Assembly (NCBI GenBank): GCA_944389535.1
Contig: CALXMS010000006.1
Location: 1 to 64,000 of the forward strand
Direction: 5' to 3'
Length of the DNA stretch: 64,000 bases
Source: an uncultured Alphaproteobacteria bacterium
Lineage (GTDB): Bacteria > Pseudomonadota > Alphaproteobacteria > Rs-D84
Part shown: positions 1-7,309 of the stretch, one piece after another
How positions within the stretch are numbered: the first letter of the stretch is position 1
Layout: every line of letters begins with the position of its first letter
Program-made: the position numbers and the translations under genes
The notes under the pieces: model-generated
The model's database searches: none
The model's input: only the letters and a program-made list of their open reading frames with translations
Told to the model about the DNA's origin: nothing

Positions 1-82
1 AAAGGAACCCCTCAGCCAGTATTACAGAGATAATTCTACGTAAGAAGTGTTAGTATTTCAAGTATTTATATTTTTAGATTTT

Positions 83-260
83 CCCTGTTGTTCGCGAATA
101 ATTCCCTGATGTGGTCTGAAAAAATCCCTGTTATTTTTGTAGGGAATTTTGGGGCGGGTAGGGCGCAAACGCTTAGAAAACCGCAGGTATATTCTAGTGC
201 AGGTTGTGCGAATTTTGGTCAAAATGCCCGTTTTTTGCAAAAATTCCCTGTTTTTCCCTG
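83..260. repeat. Scattered CCCTG motifs in gene-free left edge
   Basis: The first 440 bases hold no convincing gene. Five copies of a pyrimidine-rich CCCTG motif, usually preceded by TT and followed by TT, occur at about 83, 104, 126, 246 and 256. The spacing is irregular, so this is not a tandem array. A 78-codon open frame covers the stretch but shows no ribosome site and no protein-like composition. The role is unknown. Confidence 0.35.
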
Positions 261-291
261 TTTTTTATTGCGCGCCGTATGTGTTTTAGCC

Positions 292-335
292 GATTTTGTA
301 TGTGCCACAGAGGAAGTTATTTGAATGCGACCAGA
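292..335. repeat. Direct repeat copy 1 flanking the acetyltransferase gene
   Basis: A roughly 44-base segment containing TATGTGCCACAG, then a TATTTGA-like stretch and CGACCAGA, recurs at 1033-1078. The first 17 bases of the core are identical in both copies and the rest is diverged with small gaps. The two copies bracket the GNAT gene. They could be ends of a small mobile unit or leftover recombination sites. No transposase is visible. Confidence 0.5.
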
Positions 336-376
336 AAATTCAAACCGTCGCAAATGCGGCGGTTTTAATTTTCTGG
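331..376. repeat. Long near-perfect hairpin
   Basis: The arms CCAGAAAATT and AATTTTCTGG, then AAA/TTT, then CCGTCGC/GCGGCGG with one G-T pair, form a stem of about 20 pairs around a 4-base loop with a single mismatch. No T-run follows on either strand, so it does not look like an ordinary intrinsic terminator. It starts inside the last bases of direct repeat copy 1. The second repeat copy has no equivalent hairpin. Confidence 0.6.
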
Positions 377-440
377 TATTTAAACAAATAAATAGATTTT
401 ATATGTTGTTTTTGTTATCTTCCTCCTAAGAGGTTGGTAA

Positions 441-1016
441 ATGAATATGTTATCAGATTATATAAATGGAGAACGGGTGCATTTGCGACGTTCTTTACCA
501 TCGCATGCAAGTGCTATATGGCAATACGTCAAAGATAATCAAGATTTCTTTATGAAATGGCAGAATAGTTGTTGGAAAAATGAAAAAGAAATTTTTGATT
601 ATTTCACTAAATTAAATAGTAATAAAGACAGCAAAGATTTTTATTACTCAATTTTTCTTGGTGATAGAATAATTGGTACTGTAAATTGTTGGGATGTTAG
701 TATGTGGCGGATGGCATGTCAGTTGGGTTATGAAATAAACCCAGAATATGCCGGACATGGATATATGACCGAAGCAATCAAACTTTTGGTAACAGAACTT
801 ATAAGTGCAGGTTTCGTGCGTATAAAAATAGAATGTGCAACAGAAAATATTGCAAGTATTAGGTTGACAGAGAAAGCAGGCTTTGTTTGCGAGGGCATAA
901 TGAAGAAAGATGTTTTTATGAAATCGATAAATCGTTTTTGTGATACTGCGGTTTTTGCGATAGTTGACGAAGATAATGCAGCTAACCTTGAAGAAAGTAG
1001 GAAAAAGACTTTGTAA
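441..1016 (+). CDS. GNAT family N-acetyltransferase (RimJ/RimL-like)
   Basis: The 191-residue protein has the layout of the RimJ/RimL branch of GNAT acetyltransferases, which transfer acetyl from acetyl-CoA to an amino group. The acetyl-CoA binding region is visible as NPEYAGHGYMTEA (around residues 100-112), followed by the ECATENIASIRLTEKAGF segment typical of the family's last core strands. The ribosome site AAGAGG lies 7 bases before the first ATG; a second in-frame ATG two codons later is possible. The gene stands alone between two copies of a direct repeat, in what looks like an accessory island. The substrate (protein N-terminus, antibiotic or other amine) cannot be told from sequence. 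Confidence 0.8.
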   Translation: MNMLSDYINGERVHLRRSLPSHASAIWQYVKDNQDFFMKWQNSCWKNEKEIFDYFTKLNSNKDSKDFYYSIFLGDRIIGTVNCWDVSMWRMACQLGYEINPEYAGHGYMTEAIKLLVTELISAGFVRIKIECATENIASIRLTEKAGFVCEGIMKKDVFMKSINRFCDTAVFAIVDEDNAANLEESRKKTL

Positions 1017-1032
1017 AAATATTTGTAAAATT

Positions 1033-1078
1033 GATATTTTGTATGTGCCACAGGGCGTAATATTTGATCCCGACCAGA
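1033..1078. repeat. Direct repeat copy 2 flanking the acetyltransferase gene
   Basis: This copy matches 292-335: it begins near TATTTTGTATGTGCCACAG and ends CGACCAGA. It lies just after the stop codon of the GNAT gene, so the repeat pair encloses about 700 bases containing only that gene. Confidence 0.5.
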
Positions 1079-1181
1079 GATAAGAAAAGCAGTGCTTTAA
1101 AATAAATTTATATTATGGACATATTGCTTTTGTAGCATAGTAAACATATGTTATTATTAATAATAACTGCAAATACGGATA

Positions 1182-1856
1182 ATGAAAATGAATTTCTTTA
1201 GAAAAAAACGTAAATATGGTCATATCATATCTTTAGGATATAATTGTGAGGTATCTTTTCAGTTTTTTTTGCAATATCATTTTGTTGAAAGCGCTTTGTT
1301 TGCGTGGGCGAATACAACAAACTGTAGAAATGTTATAAATGTATTAAAAAATCCTGATATATTGCTATCCAATGGATTAGAAAAAGTAGGGGTTATGTTT
1401 AGAGATGTTGCCAGTGGCATATTATTTCATGGTAAAGATGATCTTAATGATTTACAGAAAATTGAAGAAGAGTTATACTCAAGAATAGAATACTTGAAAC
1501 AAAAATTTTTTAAAACTGCGGTAGACGGTAAAAAAAATTTATATATATTTAAATATCCATCATCATGCGATGATATACAAACAGTAAGAAAAGATATTTT
1601 AGATTTATATTATATACTAAAACAAGTTGTGAGAAACGATTTTGACTTATTGATAATATTAGAAAGCAGAATGTACTCTAATATAAGGTTTGATATAGAT
1701 AAAATTTTTATAAGAAGGGTAAAGTTCTTTACACCTGTTTATCGTGTTACAACACCACCATATGATAGAAAATATTTTGGTAAAATATTTCAGGAGTTTT
1801 GTCCTGATTTTGAATTACCTAAAAATAAAATATTTAAATTCGAAGAAGTTAATTAA
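1182..1856 (+). CDS. DUF1796-like papain-fold cysteine peptidase candidate
   Basis: The 224-residue protein is AT-rich and lysine-rich. Near its N-terminus it has ISLGYNCEVSFQ followed by ALFAWA. This resembles the start of the DUF1796 (putative papain-like cysteine peptidase) family, where SLG-x-x-C precedes a pFDW-like motif. The Cys at about residue 25 would be the nucleophile. A later histidine typical of the family is not obvious, so activity is uncertain. There is no signal peptide or membrane span. Such proteins often occur with polysaccharide or surface-glycan genes; here the neighbours are island genes of mixed type. A second ATG lies two codons downstream and no strong ribosome site is visible. 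Confidence 0.5.
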   Translation: MKMNFFRKKRKYGHIISLGYNCEVSFQFFLQYHFVESALFAWANTTNCRNVINVLKNPDILLSNGLEKVGVMFRDVASGILFHGKDDLNDLQKIEEELYSRIEYLKQKFFKTAVDGKKNLYIFKYPSSCDDIQTVRKDILDLYYILKQVVRNDFDLLIILESRMYSNIRFDIDKIFIRRVKFFTPVYRVTTPPYDRKYFGKIFQEFCPDFELPKNKIFKFEEVN

Positions 1857-2012
1857 TAATTTTATTATACTGATTTTTAAATTAAATATATGTGCCGTTT
1901 ATTTAGAATTCTGGTACAAATTTTAATTCAGAAAGTATAAATACGGTTGAATATGTGTTTTGTATCATGTAAAATTATGTTTAATGACTTTAACGGTTAA
2001 GGAGTGAAAAGC

Positions 2013-2354
2013 ATGTTTCATTCGTCAAGATCATTGTATTGGATAGCAATATTAGTTTTATGTAGTTGTGCTACAAATAATTCAGGAATTATTAGCGGTA
2101 CTTTGACCATGGGGCATGAGGTAAGATCTTTTGTACCAGACGGACAAAATAAAGAGTATTGGGTGTTAGATAAATCTGATGAATTATATAACCAATATCA
2201 AAAAATAGCTTTAAAAGACAACGAAGCTTATATCCCGGTTAAAGCACAGTTAAAAGTAATAGAATTACCAAAAATGCAAGAAGGTTTCGGCGCAGAATAT
2301 GATGGCACATATGAAGTGGTCGAAATAATTTCAATAACCCCTATAAAAAAATGA
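2013..2354 (+). CDS. Lipoprotein with NlpE C-terminal-like OB domain
   Basis: The 113-residue protein starts with a hydrophobic segment ending in a lipobox (LCSC, lipidated Cys at about residue 19). The rest, from GTLTMGHEVRSFVPDG through YWVLD to GFGAEYDGTYEVVEI, follows the pattern of the small beta-barrel domain found at the C-terminus of NlpE-type envelope lipoproteins. ATG 2013 is preferred over the upstream GTG because AAGGAG sits 8 bases before it. The stop overlaps the ATG of the next gene (ATGA at 2351-2354), so the two are probably translationally coupled. It is likely attached to the inner or outer membrane facing the periplasm. The function is unknown; copper or stress sensing is known for NlpE but not shown here. 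Confidence 0.6.
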   Translation: MFHSSRSLYWIAILVLCSCATNNSGIISGTLTMGHEVRSFVPDGQNKEYWVLDKSDELYNQYQKIALKDNEAYIPVKAQLKVIELPKMQEGFGAEYDGTYEVVEIISITPIKK

Positions 2355-2925
2355 GGTATATCATAAAAAAACATCTGTAATTATATTTTCGTTACTCCCA
2401 ACAATCGCGTTTGCCGCAGAGAACGATAACTGGAGAGTTTATTTAAGAGCTGACGCCGGAATAACATATTCTGATTTAACTGTTGATGAATACGACCTGG
2501 GTGGATTTCAGGGCATGTTTAATTTTGCGGCAGGTGCTCAAAAGGAACGCTGGCGCGTAGAATTGGCGTACCAAGAGCGCGCAACGGTAAGCGAATTATT
2601 TAGCTCTTTGTTAACTCAAACCATGGCTTCGATGGAACAACATGCATTTTTATTGAACGGCTATTATGATGTTTTATCTTCTAAATATTTGGCTTGGTAC
2701 ATTGGTGCAGGCGCTGGTTTAAATGCTTATGAAAAAACAATTACATATCAAACTTCTGGAATTGAGAAAATAGAAGACGGTTTTTCTTCGATATTCGGGG
2801 CTTTTACAGGGGTAAGCTTGAATTTTGAACATGTCGGTATAGATTTAGGAGTCGATTATTATTACACATATAAACCAAACTTAAATTCTTTGGTACCAAA
2901 AATCGGGTTGCGTGTAATTTTCTAA
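2351..2925 (+). pseudogene. Outer-membrane beta-barrel protein, frameshifted in the signal peptide
   Basis: An open frame from about 2347 to 2925 encodes an opacity/OmpA-type small barrel: alternating aromatic strands (WRVYLRADAGITYSD, LAWYIGAGAGLN, VGIDLGVDYYYTY) and a final Phe (RVIF). It has no ATG in the right place. The ATG at 2351 overlaps the stop of the upstream lipoprotein gene. It would give a signal peptide MRYIIKK-TSVIIFSLLPTIAFA if one A were added to the A7 run at 2365-2371. As written, that ATG hits a stop after nine codons. This could be a real inactivating or phase-variable slip in the A-run, or a sequencing or assembly error. An internal ATG at 2515 would lack any export signal. 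Confidence 0.65.
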
Positions 2926-2954
2926 TTTTTTAACTTATTTTTTATAAATGTATT

Positions 2955-2983
2955 AATGGCCAGTTTTTGATAAACTGGCCATT
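2955..2983 (+). terminator. Hairpin after the barrel gene
   Basis: A 12-base-pair stem, AATGGCCAGTTT/AAACTGGCCATT, lies about 30 bases after the barrel stop codon. It has only a weak T-rich tail, so it may be a transcript end or RNA-stability hairpin rather than a strong intrinsic terminator. Confidence 0.5.
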
Positions 2984-2988
2984 ATGAT

Positions 2989-3017
2989 TTGATTTAACGT
3001 AGTTTTTGTGATATAAT
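2989..3017 (+). promoter_or_regulatory. Promoter for the lysozyme-like gene
   Basis: TTGATT (2989-2994) and TATAAT (3012-3017) are separated by exactly 17 bases. The same -35 box and spacing occur upstream of the DNA cytosine methyltransferase gene at 35053-35081. Transcription would start near 3024 and run into two terminator-like hairpins before the start codon. Confidence 0.65.
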
Positions 3018-3031
3018 AAAAAAGAAATTTG

Positions 3032-3087
3032 TCGGGGAATATTCCCGATTTTTTTTTGTTTACAGGCCTTGTATATAAGGCCTTTTT
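3032..3087 (+). terminator. Two tandem terminator-like hairpins in the leader of the lysozyme gene
   Basis: Hairpin 1 (TCGGGGA/TTCCCGA, 3032-3048) is followed by nine T. Hairpin 2 (AGGCCTT/AAGGCCT, 3064-3083) is followed by a T-run. Both lie between a good promoter and the start codon at 3103, so they would attenuate transcription unless read through or prevented. Confidence 0.6.
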
Positions 3088-3102
3088 TAATGGAGATGTT
3101 TT

Positions 3103-3618
3103 ATGAAAGATAAAAAATTTGAATCCGCAGTCAAAAAACTTTTTATACATGAGGGGGGGTATACCACCGGAGATAATCAAATTAAAGATTTTCCGACTAA
3201 TATGGGGATTCAGCAAAGGACTTTAGATATATATAACTTAAAATATTCTGAAAAGAACTTTCCAAAAAATGTTAAGGATTTGAATGCACGTCATGCTTAT
3301 GAAATATATAAGAAGTTATATTGGGACAGTACGAAAATACCAAAAATACAAAATGAACGTATTAGAAATGCTGTATTTGATATGAATGTAATGGGCGGAG
3401 CAGGGCGCGTAATTCAAAGAGCTTTAAACGACAATCTAGGAATTGATCTTGTTATTGATGGAATAATAGGAGATAAAACAGTTGCTGCAATAAATTCGAT
3501 TGATGACGTTTCACAATTTATGGAAGTTTTAAAGCAAAAAAGAATTGAATATTTAAAACGTACACCGAATTGGATAACTGCCAGAAACGGTTGGATAAAA
3601 AGAACAGATTCTTATTAA
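3103..3618 (+). CDS. Lysozyme-like GH108 family protein (phage-type muramidase)
   Basis: The 171-residue protein matches the GH108/DUF847 secretion-activator fold. HEGGY at residues 16-20 carries the likely catalytic Glu17, PTNMGIQQRTL corresponds to the family's GGPTN-GIT segment, and AVFDMNVMGGAGRVIQRALN followed by DGIIGDKTVAAIN forms the C-terminal peptidoglycan-binding-like part. It would cleave peptidoglycan glycan strands. There is no signal peptide, as is common for phage-derived lysins and for ZliS-type proteins. No holin or phage structural genes are nearby, so it is a solitary lysozyme-like gene. It sits behind its own promoter and two terminator-like hairpins, which suggests tight control. 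GGAG lies shortly before the ATG. Confidence 0.75.
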   Translation: MKDKKFESAVKKLFIHEGGYTTGDNQIKDFPTNMGIQQRTLDIYNLKYSEKNFPKNVKDLNARHAYEIYKKLYWDSTKIPKIQNERIRNAVFDMNVMGGAGRVIQRALNDNLGIDLVIDGIIGDKTVAAINSIDDVSQFMEVLKQKRIEYLKRTPNWITARNGWIKRTDSY

Positions 3619-3710
3619 GGATAACCTTCATAAAAACACAGATTGAAATTTTTTATAATAATAGTATAATTAAAATAAATAAAATTCTGTATGTAGAAGG
3701 GAGAAATAAA

Positions 3711-4325
3711 ATGCCAAAAGTTAAAAATACAAAAGCCAAAACAGATAAATCTAGTAAAGATGTTCTTGTTAAAGCCTCTGTTAAACGTTTATATAACCAA
3801 AGTGCACCTTTGTTAATTTGCGAAGCGTTATTATTCGGTATCGCCGCGATATTTATGGTAATTAAACCCGTTGCCATTCTGACAGCGCTTACTTTTGTTA
3901 TAGGTATAGCATTGGTATTATTTGGGCTATATCGTACAATAGCAGGATTTATTGTCTCTCATGATATAGGTGGTGGTTGGTTTGATGTGGTATTTGGTTT
4001 AGTAAATGTGGTATTGGGGGTATTGTTCTGCATTTACCCAGTCGGGTCTGTAATTAGTTTAGTTTATGTTTTTGTGTTACTATTTTTATTCAAATCGTTA
4101 AGAGCTTTGATATTCTCTATAAACATGATACGGGCAAAATTCGGGCATTATTGGTTTGATTTTGTAATGTCTATCATATTGATTGCGCTGGCGGTATTTC
4201 TGTTAGTATACCCGGTTGCGGGGGCAGTAGTCATGATATATTATTTGGCGATAACACTATTATTATATGCAGCCGCGGATGTATATATGTACATAGAATT
4301 ATTGCGGTTAAAAAAATTAGTATAA
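3711..4325 (+). CDS. HdeD/DUF308-like membrane protein
   Basis: The 204-residue protein has a basic N-terminal tail of about 30 residues followed by about six hydrophobic segments in three pairs. Each pair has a glycine-rich pattern such as ALTFVIGIALVLFGLYR and DVVFGLVNVVLGVLFCIYP. This internal repetition is characteristic of DUF308/HdeD proteins, inner-membrane proteins that in E. coli are linked to acid resistance. ATG 3711 follows GGGAG at good spacing and keeps the soluble tail short; a longer frame runs back into the previous gene and is unlikely. TATAAT-like sequence near 3664 could drive it. A strong hairpin at 4362-4387 ends the unit before the tRNA. Confidence 0.65.
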   Translation: MPKVKNTKAKTDKSSKDVLVKASVKRLYNQSAPLLICEALLFGIAAIFMVIKPVAILTALTFVIGIALVLFGLYRTIAGFIVSHDIGGGWFDVVFGLVNVVLGVLFCIYPVGSVISLVYVFVLLFLFKSLRALIFSINMIRAKFGHYWFDFVMSIILIALAVFLLVYPVAGAVVMIYYLAITLLLYAAADVYMYIELLRLKKLV

Positions 4326-4361
4326 ATAACACGTTTGTTTTTTAGTTTTTACGCATAAATT

Positions 4362-4387
4362 AAAACCGGTCATGAAAGACCGGTTTT
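4362..4387. terminator. Bidirectional terminator between the hdeD-like gene and tRNA-Arg
   Basis: AAAACCGGTC and GACCGGTTTT form a 10-base-pair stem with a 6-base loop. Flanking A and T stretches let it work on both strands, ending the membrane-protein transcript on the plus strand and the tRNA transcript on the minus strand. Confidence 0.7.
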
Positions 4388-4394
4388 AAATTTC

Positions 4395-4471
4395 TGGCGC
4401 GCCCTGCAGGATTCGAACCTGCGACCTGCGGATTAGAAATCCGATGCTCTATCCAGCTGGGCTAAGGGCGC
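4395..4471 (-). tRNA. tRNA-Arg (anticodon TCT)
   Basis: Read on the minus strand it starts GCGCCCTTAGCC, has the TTTCTAA anticodon loop (TCT), a GGTTCGAATCC T arm, an acceptor closing as AGGGCGC, and an encoded CCA. Length is 77 bases. It reads AGA codons. Its 3' end faces the accessory genes at 1-4360, the classic side for island integration, though no second copy of the tRNA end was found in the window. Confidence 0.95.
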
Positions 4472-4566
4472 GTTAGCGCAATTCTATAATATTTTTATAT
4501 AAATTTCAAGCCTATCAAAGTTTTTTCGTTATGAAATCGTTCCTGTGGGGAATCTTAGAGCTTTTG

Positions 4567-4575
4567 TGCTATAAT
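4567..4575 (+). promoter_or_regulatory. Extended -10 promoter of the tspO-like gene
   Basis: TGCTATAAT is an extended -10 element (TGn-TATAAT), about 30 bases before the ATG. No good -35 box is seen at the matching distance, which is usual for extended -10 promoters. Confidence 0.5.
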
Positions 4576-4605
4576 TTAAACGTGAAATATAAAAGAGGTT
4601 TTAAT

Positions 4606-5076
4606 ATGAAGAAATTTTGGTTGTTCGTTTTAGCTATGGTTATATCTTTTTTGCCAGGAATTATAGGTATGATGTTTTCCCCAAGCGGAATGTCAGACGT
4701 ATGGTATAATATGTTAAACAAATCGGTATTAACGCCAGATGGTTGGGTGTTTGCGGTTGTTTGGCCAATTCTTTATCTTTTATTAGGTATTGCGCTTTAT
4801 TTAATATTTATTGATAAAACGCGCTATAGTAAAATCAAATCGTATTGGTTGTTCATAGCAAATATCGTATTAAATGCGTTGTGGTCTTATACGTTTTTCG
4901 GTTTACATTTGATAGGTATTTCTTTAATCGTTCTTATTGTTTTAATCGGATTTACTATATGGATGATGCGTAACTTTAAACTTATTAGTAAGGCTTCGTA
5001 TTGGTTGATTTGGCCTTATTTAATATGGTTGTTTTTTGCTTTGTATTTAAATGGTGCCATTTCCTTGTTGAACTAA
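4606..5076 (+). CDS. TspO/MBR family membrane protein
   Basis: The 156-residue protein has five hydrophobic segments and is rich in Trp, as is typical of the tryptophan-rich sensory protein/TspO family. Members bind tetrapyrroles and act as regulators or transporters in stress responses. Family-like segments include LTPDGWVFAVVWPILYLLLG (residues about 43-62) and ALWSYTFFGLHLIG. ATG 4606 has GAGG at a suitable distance; the longer frame from 4531 would start upstream of the promoter and is rejected. It is monocistronic, with a bidirectional terminator after it. In alphaproteobacteria TspO has been linked to oxygen and porphyrin signalling; nothing here shows the ligand. Confidence 0.75.
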   Translation: MKKFWLFVLAMVISFLPGIIGMMFSPSGMSDVWYNMLNKSVLTPDGWVFAVVWPILYLLLGIALYLIFIDKTRYSKIKSYWLFIANIVLNALWSYTFFGLHLIGISLIVLIVLIGFTIWMMRNFKLISKASYWLIWPYLIWLFFALYLNGAISLLN

Positions 5077-5080
5077 AAGA

Positions 5081-5104
5081 AAACCGCCAGTATTGGCGGT
5101 TTTA
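5081..5104. terminator. Bidirectional terminator between tspO-like and ftsB-like genes
   Basis: AAAACCGCCA and TGGCGGTTTT form a 10-base-pair stem with loop GTAT, placed between two convergent genes. The stem runs up to and slightly into the end of the minus-strand gene. Confidence 0.75.
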
Positions 5105-5428
5105 AAGTTTTAATATCTGTACATTTGGGTCGCCAATGTTCAAATATTTTAAACCCAGTTCTTCAACATAATCGTAACTATAACCTTGAATAAGTTCTAT
5201 GTGGCGTTTTATCGCTTTTAATTCTGCTTGTTCTGCCGCAAGCTGTTCTTGTTCACCGTTAAGACGCCAAATGTTTATAATAAATCTTTGAACATTTACT
5301 TCGCCCCAGAACATACGAATAAACATAAATACCGCAAATATTAGTAACAATATACCGAATTTACCGTATATACCGTCAGACCAAGCACGCCTCATAAAGT
5401 TAAAGAAATTTTTGATTTTTTCCTTCAT
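5102..5428 (-). CDS. FtsB/DivIC-like septum formation initiator
   Basis: The 108-residue protein has a short basic cytoplasmic N-terminus, one membrane span (FGILLLIFAVFMFIRMFW, residues about 24-41) and a periplasmic coiled coil rich in Q, E and L (GEQEQLAAEQAELKAIKRHI). This is the layout of FtsB, which with FtsL and FtsQ forms a complex at the division site. The start at 5428 is preferred: a TATAAT box (minus strand, 5441-5436) ends 7 bases before it and TTGATT lies 18 bases further up, so the mRNA is probably leaderless. The ATG at 5437 would overlap the -10 box. It is divergent from the dus gene with only 19 bases between start codons. In many alphaproteobacteria ftsB is near eno or pdhA; not here. 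Confidence 0.7.
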   Translation of the reverse strand: MKEKIKNFFNFMRRAWSDGIYGKFGILLLIFAVFMFIRMFWGEVNVQRFIINIWRLNGEQEQLAAEQAELKAIKRHIELIQGYSYDYVEELGLKYLNIGDPNVQILKL

Positions 5429-5447
5429 AGGTGGCATTATATCACAA

Positions 5448-6374
5448 ATGTTATTAAATAATCAAATTTTTGGTGCACCCCTAGCAGGAATTACGGATAA
5501 ACCATTTAGGCGTATTATTCGTACGTTTGCTTCAGAGGTCCCTTTGTATACGGAAATGATTTCTTGTCATTCGTTGGTTGAGGCACATAAAAATTGCCCA
5601 AGAAATTTTGATAGGTATGATGATGAGGGAAATATCGGCACCCAAATATTTGGCGCAGATGCTGGTTTAATGGCAGATGCTGCGCGTATATTACAGGATT
5701 CTGGTGCCGCATGGATTGACATTAATATGGGGTGCCCTGTACCAAAAGTTGCCACAAGAAGTGGGGCCGGGGCAAACCTGATGCGAGATCATCATTTGGC
5801 GGAAAAGATAATAAAAGCGGTTGTTAAGGCCGTTCAGATTCCCGTGTCCATCAAAACCAGACTTGGCTGGGACGAGGCACATGTTGATTGGAAAGATTTA
5901 ATGCAAATTGCGGCAGATTGCGGTGTTTCTTTTGCCGCACTGCATGGGCGTACAAGAGCTCAATTATACACTGGTGCATCAATATTACCAAAAATTACAG
6001 ATGATGTTAAAATACCTATCATAGGTAATGGGGATATTATGACATCCGAAGATGTAAGACGGGTAAAAAGCCTTGGTTACGTCGGAGCTATGATAGGTCG
6101 TGCCATGTTGGGTCGACCGTGGTTGTTGGGGGAATTGTCCGGTGATACACAGGTCCCCACTGAAATAGGTCCAATTATTTTACGTCATTTGGAATATATG
6201 TTAGAATATTATGGCAGCAAAACAGCAATACCAATGTTTAGAAAACATGTCGCTTGGTATTCTTCCGGAATGTCAAATTCTACGAATTTTAGGGTGAAAG
6301 TAAATCAGATATCAGATGCAAAAGAATTAAAAAAAGAAATTTGTAAATTTTGGGGTTGCGAAGCAGTTATATAG
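5448..6374 (+). CDS. dusB: tRNA-dihydrouridine synthase (DusB-like)
   Basis: The 308-residue FMN enzyme reduces uridine to dihydrouridine in the tRNA D loop. Visible family motifs are GAPLAGITDKPFR near the start, NMGCPVPKV with a following Gly-Ala rich stretch (the catalytic Cys region), HGRTRAQLYTG, and the phosphate-binding IGNGDIMTSEDV and IGRAMLGRPW. The C-terminal helical domain is present but short. ATG 5448 starts directly at the conserved core; the longer frame from 5412 would overlap the divergent ftsB-like start. In alphaproteobacteria dusB often precedes ntrB-ntrC; here a rodZ-like gene follows instead. Confidence 0.85.
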   Translation: MLLNNQIFGAPLAGITDKPFRRIIRTFASEVPLYTEMISCHSLVEAHKNCPRNFDRYDDEGNIGTQIFGADAGLMADAARILQDSGAAWIDINMGCPVPKVATRSGAGANLMRDHHLAEKIIKAVVKAVQIPVSIKTRLGWDEAHVDWKDLMQIAADCGVSFAALHGRTRAQLYTGASILPKITDDVKIPIIGNGDIMTSEDVRRVKSLGYVGAMIGRAMLGRPWLLGELSGDTQVPTEIGPIILRHLEYMLEYYGSKTAIPMFRKHVAWYSSGMSNSTNFRVKVNQISDAKELKKEICKFWGCEAVI

Positions 6375-6408
6375 ATTCTATGATGAGAATTAACATAAGG
6401 GATAAAAT

Positions 6409-7269
6409 ATGACTGAAAATACAAATATAGAAACGCAAAATGAAATTACTGTCGGCGAAATGTTGCGTAACGCTCGTACTACGGGTCGTCGCAAGCGTGA
6501 AATTCAGACAATATCCAAGCAATTATGTATTCGTGAAGAATTTTTACAGGCGTTGGAAGACGGAAAATATGACATTATTCCAGAAACGGTTTATATATTA
6601 GGTTTTGCTCGTAATTATGCGATGGAATTAGGATTGGACCCTGAAGAAGTTGTTGCAAAATTAAAGAAAGAAATGGGTTTAGTATCTGAGGTTGAAGAAA
6701 ATGAAGAAAACGATGTTGCAGAAAAAAATGTCGGTAACGAAGAAGTAAAAAACGAAAAATGGTATCATCGTGTTTGGACAAAGGGCTTAAAATTTGTTCG
6801 TAATAACTGGGTTTGGTTTGCGGCTGGAATAGGGGCTTTGTTAATAATTATTGCTGTAATATTAGTAGTATCCTTATCTTCCGCATCTGATATGAATGCG
6901 ACATCAGATAATGCTTCTATAGTACAAGCAGAAAATATAATAGAACCAGAATATAATGTAACTGTTAGAGAAAAATTTGGAACCGAAAACATTGAAAATG
7001 CGGCGGTTATATTGCAGGCTACGCAAGAATCTTGGGTAAAGGTAGAAGATGCTCGTGGAAATACTGTATTCAGTCGTGTTTTAGTTCCTGGTGACGTTTA
7101 TTATGTACCTTCTGGTGACGGGTATTCTGCTGTGTTTGGAAATGCGGGCGGTGTAGACGTATGGGTAAACGGTATTTTGGCGCCGAAACAAGGGGCTGAC
7201 CATGTACGCGTAGCGGATATTTCCATGAATCCCGAAAAACTATTACCGGCCGTAAGTACTGTGGAATAG
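6409..7269 (+). CDS. RodZ-like helix-turn-helix membrane protein
   Basis: The 286-residue protein has a cytoplasmic helix-turn-helix of the HTH_25 type ([20 protein letters not shown] to [14 protein letters not shown], residues about 14-80), an acidic linker, one membrane span ([20 protein letters not shown], about 133-152) and a periplasmic DUF4115-like beta domain ([18 protein letters not shown] onward, about 197-280). RodZ links MreB filaments to the cell-wall elongation machinery and shapes rod cells. GGGATAAA precedes the ATG. It follows dusB by about 35 bases and probably shares its transcript. A terminator at 7275-7297 closes the unit. Confidence 0.8.
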   Translation: MTENTNIETQNEITVGEMLRNARTTGRRKREIQTISKQLCIREEFLQALEDGKYDIIPETVYILGFARNYAMELGLDPEEVVAKLKKEMGLVSEVEENEENDVAEKNVGNEEVKNEKWYHRVWTKGLKFVRNNWVWFAAGIGALLIIIAVILVVSLSSASDMNATSDNASIVQAENIIEPEYNVTVREKFGTENIENAAVILQATQESWVKVEDARGNTVFSRVLVPGDVYYVPSGDGYSAVFGNAGGVDVWVNGILAPKQGADHVRVADISMNPEKLLPAVSTVE

Positions 7270-7274
7270 GACTA

Positions 7275-7297
7275 ATCCCGCAATAGCGGGATTTTTT
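7275..7297 (+). terminator. Intrinsic terminator after rodZ-like gene
   Basis: AATCCCGC and GCGGGATT form a stem with loop AATA followed by a T-run. It lies 6 bases after the stop codon. Confidence 0.85.
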
Positions 7298-7309
7298 ATT
7301 ATATTGCTA

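Noticed and set aside
88-324. 78-codon open frame at the left edge
   Set aside because: No ribosome site, composition driven by repeated CCCTG motifs, and no protein-like pattern.
292-335. Direct repeat read as a tRNA 3' end (it ends CGACCA)
   Set aside because: No T arm or matching acceptor strand can be built, and the second copy does not keep the pairing.
2515-2925. Internal ATG of the barrel gene as an intact cytoplasmic protein
   Set aside because: The frame upstream encodes a signal peptide and first strand continuous with the barrel; an export-less barrel is not plausible.
2953-3216. 87-codon minus-strand frame
   Set aside because: Antisense to the lysozyme leader and start; it contains two terminator stems and has no start context.
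4395-4471. tRNA-Arg as a proven island attachment site
   Set aside because: No second copy of the tRNA end and no integrase are visible in the window, so only a suggestion is kept.
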